The notes: a model not told the origin generated them from the sequence alone. DNA of 44,821 bases from an uncultured Bacteroides sp. (GCA_944322285.1 CALUOR010000028.1:1-44821), one strand, 5' to 3'; counted from the stretch's first letter, positions 15,122-24,010 are shown. Translations and numbers: made by a program.

Positions 15122-16333
15122 ATGTATAACATGGAAAGATTATTACTTATATTCGCATGTGCATTCGTATTCGTATCATGCGCTTCTGACGCTATTAAAC
15201 AAAACGGTGAAGAAGTACTGACCGCCTCTGTGCGGGAAGCGTTTCGTTCGCCGGGCACGCTTCCGATTGCCGATGAAATAACAGATGTGGAATACATTCC
15301 ATTAGAAACTACAGAAAGTGATGAATCGCTGATTGACGGCGTAGTAGATTATGCGATTACGAGCAAGTATATATATGTGTTGGTAGGAAAGGAAGCACGC
15401 ATCGTTCTATTTGACCGAAAAGGGAAATTCGTTCGTACCTTTTTACGGCAAGGACAAGGTCCGAATGATTTCCGTGGCATGATAGGCTTTATCCAAGCGG
15501 ATGAAACCAATGACAACTTATATGTCATAGGCAGTAAAATCGGCGTCTATTCTTTAGAAGGGGAATTTAAAAAAGACATTCCATTGGAACGTCCGATTAT
15601 TTATGCCCGCCATTTACAAAATGATTGCATTGCCGCTATTGGCATGCCGTTTATTCCTTTCAAAGACAGCTTCGGGATTGGAGTTTTTCATGAAAACGGA
15701 GAGCCGCTTGCAACAAAGAAAGATTTTTGTTCCCCATTAGTGCCTGAAAAAGATTCCGGGTTTACGTTTGGCATTGCGGGAGTGCCGTCTGATAATTATC
15801 GAAGTGTTTTGTTTAAGATGGCAGCTAATGATACAATATTCCGTTTAACGACGGAAGGTATACAGCCCACCTTGATATGTCTTTTGGAAAATTCCCAAGA
15901 GGAAATCGTTCGAGGGCTTAATATCCGCCGAATTGAGAAGTTCGCTTCTCCCAACGATATATTCGTCAGCGATGTATTTGAGACGGAAAAGAATTATTAT
16001 CTCCGATTAATCAAAGACGGGAAATTTTACGTGGCTTCAGTAAACAAAGTGAATGGGAAGACAAATGTAGAGCCTTGCCTTACTCCTAAAGATGACATTT
16101 ACAATCTGGCAGACATAAATATCCAGATGGGAATGACTGGGACAAGAGGCTGGCATAGTTTCCCATTATGGGGACGCATGGCAAATAACAGCACTTTGGT
16201 ACAAGTAATAACTCCTTATGAATTAGAATTATATCAGTCTTTGGGTGAGATTAACATTCCTAAGGAACTTACAGAGAAAGTCAAAGACGATAATCCCGTC
16301 TTTATCTTCTATACGATAAAAAGCGGGAACTAA
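15122..16333 (+). CDS. 6-bladed beta-propeller lipoprotein
   Basis: About 403 residues from the ATG at 15122; an ATG three codons later (15131) is equally plausible, and an earlier in-frame ATG at 15083 lies inside the previous gene. There is a signal with lipobox VFVSC. The mature part begins with the characteristic DVEYIPLETTESDESLIDG and runs through propeller-like strands (YIYVLVGKEARIVLFDRKGK, FVRTFLRQGQGPNDF, NDNLYVIGSKIGVYS), matching the Bacteroidetes 6-bladed beta-propeller lipoprotein family. Members are outer-membrane or periplasmic proteins of unknown ligand. It shares the strand of the ATPase gene but a functional link is not evident. It ends at the shared terminator 16397-16432. 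Confidence 0.75.
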   Translation: MYNMERLLLIFACAFVFVSCASDAIKQNGEEVLTASVREAFRSPGTLPIADEITDVEYIPLETTESDESLIDGVVDYAITSKYIYVLVGKEARIVLFDRKGKFVRTFLRQGQGPNDFRGMIGFIQADETNDNLYVIGSKIGVYSLEGEFKKDIPLERPIIYARHLQNDCIAAIGMPFIPFKDSFGIGVFHENGEPLATKKDFCSPLVPEKDSGFTFGIAGVPSDNYRSVLFKMAANDTIFRLTTEGIQPTLICLLENSQEEIVRGLNIRRIEKFASPNDIFVSDVFETEKNYYLRLIKDGKFYVASVNKVNGKTNVEPCLTPKDDIYNLADINIQMGMTGTRGWHSFPLWGRMANNSTLVQVITPYELELYQSLGEINIPKELTEKVKDDNPVFIFYTIKSGN

Positions 16334-16396
16334 AATAATTGTGCCGAATACTGCTTTAAACGAATATATCCCCCAAAGAATACCATATTTCATAGA

Positions 16397-16432
16397 AAAA
16401 GAGGATGCATCATTTGACACATCCTCTTTTTT
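16397..16432. terminator. Bidirectional terminator between the propeller lipoprotein gene and rpsO
   Basis: Arms AAAAGAGGATG (16397-16407) and CATCCTCTTTT (16420-16430) form an 11-base-pair stem with a 12-base loop. T runs follow on the plus strand, and on the minus strand (TCTTTTTC). It sits between two convergent genes and can serve both. Confidence 0.8.
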
Positions 16433-16462
16433 AATGCTTTTGCCGCACAAATAATCCGAAGA

Positions 16463-16732
16463 TTACTTACGCAAGCCGAGCTCTTTCAAGAGGGCACGAT
16501 AACGCTCGATGTCGCGGTCCTTCAAATAGTTCAGCAACGAACGGCGTTTGGCAACCAACATGGTCAAAGCTCTTTCTGTACTATAATCCTTTCTGTTGAG
16601 CTTCATGTGCTCAGTCAGACGAGCAATACGGTAGGAAAACAATGCCACCTGAGACTCAACCGATCCGGTGTCAGTGTTAGACTTTCCGTACTTGCTGAAG
16701 ATTTCTTGCTTTTTAGCAGCGTCTAGATACAT
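16463..16732 (-). CDS. rpsO: 30S ribosomal protein S15
   Basis: 89 residues from the ATG at 16732, exactly the usual S15 length; frames opening further upstream run through the promoter. It contains the S15 helices (SVESQVALFSYRIARLTEHM, DYSTERALTMLVAKRRSLLN, YLKDRDIERYRALLKELGLR). S15 binds the central domain of 16S rRNA early in 30S assembly. It is monocistronic with its own promoter at 16789-16817 and the terminator at 16397-16432, and divergent from typA. Confidence 0.97.
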   Translation of the reverse strand: MYLDAAKKQEIFSKYGKSNTDTGSVESQVALFSYRIARLTEHMKLNRKDYSTERALTMLVAKRRSLLNYLKDRDIERYRALLKELGLRK

Positions 16733-16788
16733 AATTAATTGTTTTTGAAAAATTAAAAGGTTGATAAATATTCTCTCTTTCGAGGGCG

Positions 16789-16817
16789 CAAAGGTAAGCA
16801 TTATCTTTTAGATAACA
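16789..16817 (-). promoter_or_regulatory. rpsO promoter
   Basis: Minus strand: TTG at 16817-16815, a 19-base spacer, then TACCTTTG at 16796-16789. This is a full match to the Bacteroides -33/-7 pattern, with a leader of about 50 bases to the ATG at 16732. Confidence 0.75.
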
Positions 16818-16851
16818 ATGCTTTGCGTGAAAAATATTCCCCACATACCGA

Positions 16852-16953
16852 TTTTACGCTCAATTTGCACTATCTTTAAATAAGATAGGCGGCATTTCGG
16901 AAAAACATTTTCAAGCAAGCTTGAATGTTTTACGCTCAATTTGCACTATCTTT
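16852..16953. repeat. 26-base direct repeat containing the typA -7 box
   Basis: The same 26 bases, beginning TTTTACGCTC and ending CACTATCTTT, occur at 16852-16877 and 16928-16953, 76 bases apart. Only the second is followed by G, completing TATCTTTG, the typA -7 box. The first is followed by A and continues into a 7-base-pair hairpin (CTATCTT/AAGATAG, 16870-16888). Confidence 0.8.
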
Positions 16954-16954
16954 G
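16947..16954 (+). promoter_or_regulatory. -7 promoter element of typA
   Basis: TATCTTTG is an exact TAnnTTTG box 23 bases before the ATG at 16978. A TTG at 16921-16923 is 23 bases upstream, a little farther than usual. Confidence 0.6.
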
Positions 16955-16977
16955 CACCCGAAATAATAGGTATTTGT

Positions 16978-18783
16978 ATGCAGAACATTAGAAACATTGC
17001 CATCATCGCCCACGTGGACCATGGCAAAACGACGCTTGTAGACAAGATGCTTCTGGCCGGACACCTGTTCCGGAGTAACCAGAACGCCGGTGAATTAATG
17101 CTGGATAACAACGACTTGGAACGCGAACGAGGCATTACCATTCTCTCGAAAAACGTTTCCATAAACTATAAGGATACTAAAATCAATATTATAGATACTC
17201 CGGGGCATAGCGACTTCGGTGGGGAAGTAGAACGTGTGCTCAACATGGCGGACGGATGCCTCTTGCTGGTAGACGCGTTCGAAGGTCCCATGCCGCAGAC
17301 CCGTTTCGTTCTCCAAAAAGCCTTGCAGATAGGCTTGAAGCCAATTGTAGTGGTGAACAAAGTGGACAAGCCCAATTGCCGCCCCGAAGAAGTGTACGAA
17401 ATGGTGTTCGACCTCATGTTCAGCCTGAACGCTACGGAAGATCAGCTGGACTTCCCGGTCATCTACGGCTCGGCCAAGAATAACTGGATGAGCACCGACT
17501 GGCAGAAGCCTACAGACAACATCACGCCTCTGCTGGACTGCATCTTGGAGAACATCCCCGCCCCCCAACAATTGGAGGGCACGCCTCAGATGCTGGTCAC
17601 GTCCTTAGACTATTCGTCCTACACGGGCCGCATCGCCGTGGGACGTGTACACCGGGGAACGTTGAAGGAAGGCATGAACGTCTCGCTGGCCAAGCGTGAT
17701 GGAAGCATCATCAAGACTAAAATCAAAGAACTACATACATTTGAAGGCATGGGCCGTGTGCGCGTGTCCGAAGTCTCATCGGGAGACATCTGTGCCTTGG
17801 TAGGCATCGAAGGCTTCGAGATAGGCGACACTATCTGCGATTACGAAAATCCCGAAGCGCTGCCCCCCATCGCCATCGACGAGCCGACAATGAGCATGCT
17901 TTTCACCATCAACGACTCTCCCTTCTTCGGACGCGAAGGAAAGTACGTCACTTCGAGGCACATTCACGACCGCTTGATGAAGGAATTGGATAAGAACCTC
18001 GCCTTGCGTGTGCAGAAAAGTGAAGAAGACGGCAAATGGGTGGTTTCAGGCCGTGGCGTGCTCCACCTCTCCGTGCTCATTGAGACTATGCGCCGCGAGG
18101 GATACGAGCTTCAAGTAGGTCAGCCGCAAGTGATTTACAAAGAGATAGATGGTGTACGATGCGAGCCGGTGGAAGAGCTCACCATCAACGTGCCCGAAGA
18201 ATATGCCAGTAAGATAATAGATATGGTAACCCGCCGCAAAGGTGAAATGACGAAGATGGAAACGGCCGGAGGCGACCGTGTGAACTTAGAGTTCGACATG
18301 CCTTCACGCGGCATCATCGGACTGCGCACCAACGTGCTGACGGCCAGCGCAGGCGAAGCCATCATGGCACACCGTTTTAAGGAATACCAGCCTTACAAGG
18401 GCGAGATTGAACGCCGCACCAATGGTTCCATGATTGCCATGGAGAGCGGGACGGCCTTTGCTTACGCCATAGACAAGTTGCAAGACCGCGGACGTTTCTT
18501 CATTTTCCCGCAAGAAGAAGTCTATGCCGGACAGGTGGTAGGCGAACACTCGCACGAAAACGACCTGGTGGTGAACGTCACCAAGTCGAAGAAGCTGACC
18601 AACATGCGCGCCAGCGGTTCGGATGAGAAAGCGCGCCTCATCCCGCCCGTGCAATTCTCCCTGGAAGAAGCGCTGGAATACATTAAGGGCGATGAATACG
18701 TGGAAGTCACGCCCAAGTCAATGCGTATGCGCAAGGTGATTCTTGATGAGATAGAACGCAAGCGAGCCAATAAGAAAGACTAA
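16978..18783 (+). CDS. typA: Translational GTPase TypA/BipA
   Basis: 601 residues from the ATG at 16978, the standard TypA length. The G domain has P-loop AHVDHGKTT at 11-19, switch [17 protein letters not shown] and NKVD in [13 protein letters not shown]. It is followed by a beta-barrel domain II, two EF-G-like domains and the BipA-specific C-terminal domain ([33 protein letters not shown]). TypA is a ribosome-associated GTPase that supports 50S assembly and growth under stress or cold. An upstream in-frame TTG lies before the promoter and is not used. It is divergent from rpsO. Confidence 0.97.
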   Translation: MQNIRNIAIIAHVDHGKTTLVDKMLLAGHLFRSNQNAGELMLDNNDLERERGITILSKNVSINYKDTKINIIDTPGHSDFGGEVERVLNMADGCLLLVDAFEGPMPQTRFVLQKALQIGLKPIVVVNKVDKPNCRPEEVYEMVFDLMFSLNATEDQLDFPVIYGSAKNNWMSTDWQKPTDNITPLLDCILENIPAPQQLEGTPQMLVTSLDYSSYTGRIAVGRVHRGTLKEGMNVSLAKRDGSIIKTKIKELHTFEGMGRVRVSEVSSGDICALVGIEGFEIGDTICDYENPEALPPIAIDEPTMSMLFTINDSPFFGREGKYVTSRHIHDRLMKELDKNLALRVQKSEEDGKWVVSGRGVLHLSVLIETMRREGYELQVGQPQVIYKEIDGVRCEPVEELTINVPEEYASKIIDMVTRRKGEMTKMETAGGDRVNLEFDMPSRGIIGLRTNVLTASAGEAIMAHRFKEYQPYKGEIERRTNGSMIAMESGTAFAYAIDKLQDRGRFFIFPQEEVYAGQVVGEHSHENDLVVNVTKSKKLTNMRASGSDEKARLIPPVQFSLEEALEYIKGDEYVEVTPKSMRMRKVILDEIERKRANKKD

Positions 18784-18910
18784 GTTTGTTTTTTAATAAA
18801 AAGTGACGAAAAGAATGCTTTTAAGTCCTAATGGATGACCGGATTTCGCTTGGAAATGCTTTTCTTTGTTCTACCAACTAATAACTGAAATAATGAAAGG
18901 AGAACAAAAG

Positions 18911-19129
18911 ATGAATTTGAACCTAAACTTTATCAAGAGAAATAGCATGCAAGTGTACAACATCCTGTCGCACTATACGCGATGCACCTTTGCGCAATTG
19001 GAGCAGCTCTGCAACTTGGCCAGTACCGACCTGTGCCTGGCATTGGCCCAATTGATGCGTGAAAACAAGATAGAGCAATATGCCGACCGTCAGGCCGTGT
19101 ACTATCGCCCCTTGTTGCTGCCCGCTTAG
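18911..19129 (+). CDS. Small winged helix-turn-helix protein
   Basis: 72 residues from the ATG at 18911. I prefer this start because AAAGGAG lies about 8 bases before it; an ATG at 18893 would add six residues. The sequence NSMQVYNILSHYTRCTFAQL then LASTDLCLALAQLMRENKIE has the helix spacing of a compact winged helix, ending in a wing-like QAVYYRP. It probably binds DNA, but it is a bare domain with no sensor and the target is unknown. It lies between typA and recX on the same strand, 36 bases before recX. Confidence 0.7.
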   Translation: MNLNLNFIKRNSMQVYNILSHYTRCTFAQLEQLCNLASTDLCLALAQLMRENKIEQYADRQAVYYRPLLLPA

Positions 19130-19165
19130 ACAAAGGACTTAAAGGCTCCTTATCTCTAAAACAGA

Positions 19166-19642
19166 ATGAATACAGTAATAGACGAAAAAGAAGCCTTAAG
19201 CCGCATAACCCGCTTTTGCTCGATGGCAGAACATTGCCGGGCGGAAATAGAAGAAAAACTCCGAAAATGGGGATTGCCGGGTGATGCAATCAAACGAATT
19301 ATTAACACCTTGGAGCAAGAAAGCTATGTGGACGAGGCGCGCTTTAGCCGCGCTTTTATCCGCGACAAATACCGTTTCGACAAATGGGGTAAAGTCAAAA
19401 TAGCTCAAGCTTTGAGACTTAAGCACATCCCCGAAGCTATATACATCCCTTTGATGAGCGAAGTAGTAGACCAAGAAGAGTATCAGGCCATATTATGTAA
19501 GCTGCTAAGCGCAAAGCGCCGCAGCCTTCATGCAGAAAGCGATTACGAACTGAACGCGAAGCTCGTCCGCTACGCATTAGGACGCGGTTTTGAAATAACC
19601 GATATAGGCCGTTGCATAGACCTTCCAGAAGAAAATGAATAA
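19166..19642 (+). CDS. recX: Regulatory protein RecX
   Basis: 158 residues, typical for RecX. It has three-helix repeats with the family pattern: CSMAEHCRAEIEEKLRKWGL at the front, then YVDEARFSRAFIRDKYRFDK and GKVKIAQALRLKHIP. RecX binds RecA filaments and limits recombinase activity. recA is not in the window. It is on the same strand as the small winged-helix gene and ends at a strong terminator at 19643. Confidence 0.9.
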   Translation: MNTVIDEKEALSRITRFCSMAEHCRAEIEEKLRKWGLPGDAIKRIINTLEQESYVDEARFSRAFIRDKYRFDKWGKVKIAQALRLKHIPEAIYIPLMSEVVDQEEYQAILCKLLSAKRRSLHAESDYELNAKLVRYALGRGFEITDIGRCIDLPEENE

Positions 19643-19677
19643 ATGCGTGCAAAAAAATGCACGCATCGTTTTTTTAT
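19643..19677 (+). terminator. Terminator after recX
   Basis: ATGCGTGC (19643-19650) and GCACGCAT (19659-19666) form a perfect stem with an 8-base A-rich loop, followed by CG and a run of seven or more T. It begins immediately after the recX stop. Confidence 0.88.
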
Positions 19678-19692
19678 TTCATTCTCTTTCCT

Positions 19693-19700
19693 TACTTTTG
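19693..19700 (+). promoter_or_regulatory. -7 promoter element of pyrE
   Basis: TACTTTTG matches TAnnTTTG, 31 bases before the ATG at 19731. The -33 region is a T-rich tract without a clean TTG. Confidence 0.5.
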
Positions 19701-19730
19701 TATCTGAATTTATCTAATTAAGAATTCGCT

Positions 19731-20369
19731 ATGAGAAATTTAGAAAAGTTGTTCGCAGAGAAGTTATTGAAAATCAAAGCCGTAAAAATCCAGCCAGCCA
19801 ATCCTTTCACATGGGCTTCCGGGTGGAAATCCCCTTTCTATTGCGATAACCGCAAAACGCTTTCTTATCCTTCTCTCCGCAATTTTGTTAAGACAGAAAT
19901 CACACGTCTGATCTTGGAACGTTTCGGTCAGGTAGACGCCATTGCCGGTGTAGCCACAGGAGCCATACCGCAAGGCGCATTAGTAGCTGATGCTTTGAAC
20001 CTGCCCTTTGTATATGTACGCTCTACACCGAAAGACCACGGTTTAGAGAACCTGATTGAGGGCGAGCTTCGCCCCGGTATGAAAGTGGTTGTTATTGAAG
20101 ACCTTGTATCTACAGGCTCCAGCAGTCTGAAGGCTGTAGAAGCAATCCGCCGCGACGGATGCGAAGTTATCGGTATGGTAGCCGCCTACACGTATGGATT
20201 CCCCATTGCAGAAAAGGCATTCAAGGACGCCAAGGTGCCTTTGGTCACATTGACCAACTATGCTGTCGTGCTTGATGTTGCCCTGCGTACCGGCTATATC
20301 GAAGAAAGTGATATCCCTACATTGGAAGAATGGAGAAAAGACCCTGCCAATTGGGATGCCGGAAAATAA
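19731..20369 (+). CDS. pyrE: Orotate phosphoribosyltransferase
   Basis: 212 residues. The PRPP-binding loop is VVVIEDLVSTGSSS (about 118-131), and the substrate region is FTWASGWKSPFYCDNRKTLS near the N-terminus. It joins orotate to PRPP to make OMP in de novo pyrimidine synthesis in the cytoplasm. It starts with ATG at 19731 after its own -7 box and is followed by a strong hairpin terminator at 20411-20449, so the downstream SRPBCC and argH genes need read-through or their own start. Confidence 0.96.
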   Translation: MRNLEKLFAEKLLKIKAVKIQPANPFTWASGWKSPFYCDNRKTLSYPSLRNFVKTEITRLILERFGQVDAIAGVATGAIPQGALVADALNLPFVYVRSTPKDHGLENLIEGELRPGMKVVVIEDLVSTGSSSLKAVEAIRRDGCEVIGMVAAYTYGFPIAEKAFKDAKVPLVTLTNYAVVLDVALRTGYIEESDIPTLEEWRKDPANWDAGK

Positions 20370-20410
20370 GAAAGTTTTCAATTTCATATTTAGTAAAATT
20401 TAGGTGAGTT

Positions 20411-20449
20411 AAAACTATCCGGACAATCCATACACCGGATAGTTTTTTT
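20411..20449 (+). terminator. Terminator after pyrE
   Basis: AAAACTATCCGG (20411-20422) pairs perfectly with CCGGATAGTTTT (20435-20446), with a 12-base loop and further T residues. It lies between pyrE and the SRPBCC gene. Confidence 0.85.
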
Positions 20450-20475
20450 GTGCCTCTCCCCAAAAGGATCATATT

Positions 20476-20886
20476 ATGACAAAATTCGAAAGCGAAGTAA
20501 AGACGATTGCTTCCTCCCAACATGCAGTCTACGGAAAGTTATCCGACCTGAGCAACTTGGAAAAAATCAAGGACCGCCTGCCCGAAGGTAAAATGAAGAA
20601 CCTGGCGTTCACGTCAGACACTCTGAGCGTGGAAGTGCCCCCTGTAGGCACTATCACCTTGCAGATTGTAGAACGCGAACCAGAGAAGTGTATCAAATTT
20701 GCCACTACTGCCTCTCCCCTCCCCTTCAACTTGTGGATTCAGCTGCTTCCCGTTAACGAGTCGGAGTGCAAAATGAAGCTCACCATCGGAATGGAAATCA
20801 ATGCCTTCACTAAAATGATGATACAAAAGCCTCTGCAAGACGGACTGAACAAAATGGCGGATTCTTTGGCTATGATACATTATTAA
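20476..20886 (+). CDS. SRPBCC-fold protein of unknown ligand
   Basis: 136 residues. It opens with KFESEVKTIASSQHAVYGKL then SDLSNLEKI and alternates strands in the SRPBCC/START helix-grip pattern. It ends with a long amphipathic helix (FTKMMIQKPLQDGLNKMADS). Such proteins form a hydrophobic cavity; the ligand cannot be told from sequence. It ends 22 bases before argH on the same strand, so the two are probably co-transcribed, but a role in arginine synthesis is not implied. Confidence 0.75.
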   Translation: MTKFESEVKTIASSQHAVYGKLSDLSNLEKIKDRLPEGKMKNLAFTSDTLSVEVPPVGTITLQIVEREPEKCIKFATTASPLPFNLWIQLLPVNESECKMKLTIGMEINAFTKMMIQKPLQDGLNKMADSLAMIHY

Positions 20887-20908
20887 TTAGAAACCAACAC
20901 CTAAAAAT

Positions 20909-22249
20909 ATGGCTCAGAAACTTTGGGAAAAGTCGGTTCAGGTGAACCAAGAGATTGAGCGTTTCACCGTAGGACGCGACCGCGAGATGGACATCTACTT
21001 GGCCAAGCACGATGTCTTAGGCTCTATGGCGCACATCACCATGCTCGAAAGCATTGGCCTGCTTCAAAAAGAAGAGTTGGCACAACTCCTGGCCGAACTG
21101 AAACAAATCTATACTTTGGCCGAACGAGGCGAGTTCGTCATTGAAGAAGGCGTGGAGGATGTCCACTCGCAAGTGGAACTGATGCTGACACGTAAGTTGG
21201 GGGACGTAGGCAAGAAGATACACAGCGGACGTTCGCGCAACGACCAGGTGCTGCTCGACCTCAAGCTCTTCACCCGCGCCCAAATCAAAGAGATAGCCGA
21301 GGAGACAGAAGAATTATTCCATGTCTTAATCGCACAAAGCGAACGTTACAAGGACGTCTTGATGCCGGGGTACACTCATCTGCAGATTGCCATGCCTTCC
21401 TCTTTCGGGTTGTGGTTCGGAGCCTATGCCGAAAGCCTGGTGGACGACATGCTCTTCCTGCAAGCGGCGTTCAAGATGTGCAACCGCAATCCGTTAGGCT
21501 CCGCCGCCGGTTACGGATCATCTTTCCCATTGGATCGCGCCATGACTACCCGTCTGTTAGGGTTCGACTCCATGAACTACAACGTCGTGTATGCCCAGAT
21601 GGGACGCGGCAAGATGGAGCGCAACGTCGCTTTCGCCATGGCCACCCTTGCCGGCACGCTTGCCAAGCTGGCTTATGACGCCTGCCTGTTCAACAGCCAG
21701 AACTTCGGTTTCGTCAAACTCCCGGACGAATGCACCACCGGCTCCAGCATCATGCCCCACAAGAAGAATCCCGATGTGTTCGAGTTGACGCGCGCCAAAT
21801 GCAACAAGCTCCAGTCACTTCCCCAGCAAATCATGATGATAGCCAACAACCTGCCTTCCGGTTATTTCCGCGACCTGCAAATCATCAAAGAAGTCTTCCT
21901 GCCCGCTTTCCAGGAACTGAAAGACTGCCTGCGGATGACCACCTACATCATGAATCGCATCCGGGTGAACGAGCACATCCTTGACGATGACAAATACAGT
22001 CCTATATTCAGCGTGGAAGAAGTAAACCGCCTGGCACGTGAAGGCATGCCTTTCCGCGACGCCTACAAGAAAGTGGGACTGGACATTGAAGCCGGCCGCT
22101 TCATCCCCAACAAGCAGGTACGCCACACCCACGAAGGAAGCATCGGCAACCTGTGCAACGACCGCATCGCCGACTTAATGCAACAAGTGGTGGACGGTTT
22201 CAACTTCGTCCGGATGGAACAAGCGGAGAAGGAATTGCTGGGCAGATGA
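20909..22249 (+). CDS. argH: Argininosuccinate lyase
   Basis: 446 residues, normal length. It carries the fumarase/aspartase-superfamily signature GSSIMPHKKNPDVFEL (Ser of the catalytic loop) plus HSGRSRNDQV and GYTHLQIAMPSSF. It splits argininosuccinate to arginine and fumarate, the last step of arginine synthesis. It has an N-terminal substrate region (MAQKLWEKSVQVNQEIERFT) and starts at the ATG at 20909. It lies 22 bases after the SRPBCC gene; an oxidoreductase gene follows 69 bases later. Confidence 0.97.
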   Translation: MAQKLWEKSVQVNQEIERFTVGRDREMDIYLAKHDVLGSMAHITMLESIGLLQKEELAQLLAELKQIYTLAERGEFVIEEGVEDVHSQVELMLTRKLGDVGKKIHSGRSRNDQVLLDLKLFTRAQIKEIAEETEELFHVLIAQSERYKDVLMPGYTHLQIAMPSSFGLWFGAYAESLVDDMLFLQAAFKMCNRNPLGSAAGYGSSFPLDRAMTTRLLGFDSMNYNVVYAQMGRGKMERNVAFAMATLAGTLAKLAYDACLFNSQNFGFVKLPDECTTGSSIMPHKKNPDVFELTRAKCNKLQSLPQQIMMIANNLPSGYFRDLQIIKEVFLPAFQELKDCLRMTTYIMNRIRVNEHILDDDKYSPIFSVEEVNRLAREGMPFRDAYKKVGLDIEAGRFIPNKQVRHTHEGSIGNLCNDRIADLMQQVVDGFNFVRMEQAEKELLGR

Positions 22250-22318
22250 CTATCCACCTTCAAAGAAATACTGCTTCAATGGCAAAGTAAGCTTACTTCT
22301 TTGCCCGCACGAAAAAGT

Positions 22319-23482
22319 ATGGAAAGCGACATCATCAAAACCGCATTTATCGGCCTGGGTTATAGAGGCATGCAGTTGTTCAACCTGTTGCGACACATCC
22401 CCGGCTTTCGGGCAACGGCTTTTGCCGACCCCGGAAAGCCCGGCATCGCCTTGCCTGAAACAAAGGCATATACCCGCGGCGAGACCGACTACGTGCGGAT
22501 GCTACGCGAGCAAACGCCGCGCTTAGTGTTCGTGGCCTCCCCCTGGAAGTGCCACGTAGAACATGCCATGCGCTGCATAGAACACGGCGCCGATGTAGCC
22601 TTGGAAATCAAAGGAGGACTTTATGTGGACGAGTACCGTCCCCTGCTGGAACTGGCGGAGCGGACCGGACGCAAGGTCTACCCGATGGAGAACACGCTTT
22701 TCATGCGCGATGTCATGGCCATGTCCTGTCTGATACGAAGCGGGGCGTTGGGCGAAATCGTGTACATGCGCGGAGGTTACCGGCACGACTTGCGCCATAT
22801 GCTGCTGGATGACAACGGCACGTTGGGCAACCGGGAAAAAACGGAAAGCGTCTGGCGCAGCCGGTTCTATCAGGAAGAGAACGGCGACCTATACCCCACG
22901 CACGGCCTGGCTCCCTTGTGCTTCATCGCCGGCATCGGACGGGCCGACCGGTTCAAAAGCCTGACTTCCTTTGCCTCCCGCCCCGCCGGACTGATGCAGC
23001 GCATCCGCGACTTGGGAGGAAACACGGACATCAAGATAACCTTGGGAGATGTGGTAGTCACCCAACTGGAAACGGAGAAAGGCGTCCTGCTCTCGCTCAC
23101 CCACGACACCACCCTGCCCCGTCCCCGCAGCCTCGACTTCGAGATACAAGGCACCAAAGGCATCTGGCAAGGCGACCGCCACCTTATTTATATAGAAGGA
23201 AACAGCCCTTACGAGACGTGGGAAAAAGACGACGCTTACATCGCCCGCTACGAACATCCTTATTGGCAACGGTGGGGGCAAACCGCCCTGGAGGTGGACA
23301 CCCATCACCAAGGCATGGACTTTGTGATGCTGAAAGCCCTGGAAGAAGACTTGCGTGGCGGAACTCCCTACCCCGCCAGCCTGCAAGACTTGGCACTGTG
23401 GACATCGGTCACTCCGTGGTCCAAGGTATCTATTGCCGAGCGCAGGACGGTCAGTATCAGCGAGAAAGCCAAGACATTATAG
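22319..23482 (+). CDS. Gfo/Idh/MocA-family oxidoreductase
   Basis: 387 residues from the ATG at 22319 (an in-frame TTG at 22301 is less likely). The Rossmann fingerprint is AFIGLGYRGMQLFNLLRHIP at the N-terminus. The family lysine motif is in ALEIKGGLYVDEYRP, and a C-terminal alpha/beta domain contains YPTHGLAPLCFIAG. Members oxidise or reduce sugars and related substrates with NAD(P); some Bacteroides members are exported glycosidases, but no signal peptide is seen here. The substrate is not predictable. It follows argH by 69 bases and precedes the tRNA pair, which has its own promoter. Confidence 0.85.
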   Translation: MESDIIKTAFIGLGYRGMQLFNLLRHIPGFRATAFADPGKPGIALPETKAYTRGETDYVRMLREQTPRLVFVASPWKCHVEHAMRCIEHGADVALEIKGGLYVDEYRPLLELAERTGRKVYPMENTLFMRDVMAMSCLIRSGALGEIVYMRGGYRHDLRHMLLDDNGTLGNREKTESVWRSRFYQEENGDLYPTHGLAPLCFIAGIGRADRFKSLTSFASRPAGLMQRIRDLGGNTDIKITLGDVVVTQLETEKGVLLSLTHDTTLPRPRSLDFEIQGTKGIWQGDRHLIYIEGNSPYETWEKDDAYIARYEHPYWQRWGQTALEVDTHHQGMDFVMLKALEEDLRGGTPYPASLQDLALWTSVTPWSKVSIAERRTVSISEKAKTL

Positions 23483-23556
23483 TATTTCATTTCAATCCGC
23501 ATTTCATTATCCGATTATTATCCGGTCCTTTCTTTTTTATTTTCCCATGAAAATAT

Positions 23557-23587
23557 TTGGTGGTAAGACTGAAACTCCTTATCTTTG
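23557..23587 (+). promoter_or_regulatory. Promoter of the tRNA-Gly/tRNA-Leu unit
   Basis: TTG at 23557-23559 (within TTTG from 23556), a 20-base spacer, then TATCTTTG at 23580-23587: a full Bacteroides promoter ending about 20 bases before the first tRNA. Confidence 0.8.
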
Positions 23588-23607
23588 CACCCGTTCTACA
23601 AAAGTCT

Positions 23608-23680
23608 GCGGAAATAGCTCAGTTGGTAGAGCACAACCTTGCCAAGGTTGGGGTCGCGAGTTCGAGTCTCGTTTTCCGCT
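23608..23680 (+). tRNA. tRNA-Gly (anticodon GCC)
   Basis: 73 bases. The acceptor GCGGAAA pairs with TTTCCGC, leaving discriminator T at 23680. The D arm is AGCTCAGTTGGTAGAGC. The anticodon stem CAACC/GGTTG encloses GCC at 23641-23643. The T arm contains GTTCGAGTC. CCA is not encoded, which is usual in Bacteroides. Confidence 0.96.
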
Positions 23681-23693
23681 CACACGAAGGTTC

Positions 23694-23779
23694 GCTCGAA
23701 TGGTGGAATCGGTAGACACGAGGGACTTAAAATCCCTTGGCCAGTAATGGCTGTGCGGGTTCAAGTCCCGCTTCGAGTA
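23694..23779 (+). tRNA. tRNA-Leu (anticodon UAA)
   Basis: 86 bases with a long variable arm, as expected for a class II tRNA. The acceptor GCTCGAA pairs with TTCGAGT (a G-U first pair), with discriminator A at 23779. The anticodon stem AGGGA/TCCCT encloses TAA at 23728-23730. The T arm contains GGTTCAAGTCC. It lies 13 bases after tRNA-Gly in the same transcript. Confidence 0.96.
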
Positions 23780-23785
23780 CGATTT

Positions 23786-23831
23786 ACAACGCTAATTACT
23801 TTATTAAGCAAAGTAGTTAGCGTTGTATTTT
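23786..23831 (+). terminator. Terminator after the tRNA pair
   Basis: ACAACGCTAATTACTTT (from 23786) pairs with AAGTAGTTAGCGTTGT (to 23826) with one internal mismatch and a short loop, followed by ATTTTG. It begins 6 bases after tRNA-Leu. Confidence 0.8.
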
Positions 23832-23882
23832 GTGTTTTGGGGGCGGATTTTTTGGGGCCACGTGCCGGCTGCATTCTTGCAG

Positions 23883-23948
23883 CCGCCCGGATGCAAAGAT
23901 GTAACCGCCCGGATACAAAAATACACCCGCCCGGCTGCAAAGATGCAG
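23883..23948. repeat. Three tandem 22-base repeats
   Basis: Units starting CCGCCCGG at 23883, 23905 and 23927 repeat every 22 bases with the pattern CCGCCCGGaTgCAAAgATgta. A hairpin (GGCTGCA/TGCAGCC, 23867-23884) precedes them. The array lies between the tRNA terminator and the convergent HU-like gene, so it is not in a promoter position. Confidence 0.7.
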
Positions 23949-24010
23949 ATAGGCGGGTGTGGTTTTATAGTCGGGCAGATACGAGCGGAAATCCGGGCAA
24001 ATACAGACGG

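Noticed and set aside
22301-22318. Six-codon N-terminal extension of the Gfo/Idh protein from TTG
   Set aside because: The ATG at 22319 places the Rossmann fingerprint at the normal distance; the TTG start has no supporting signal.
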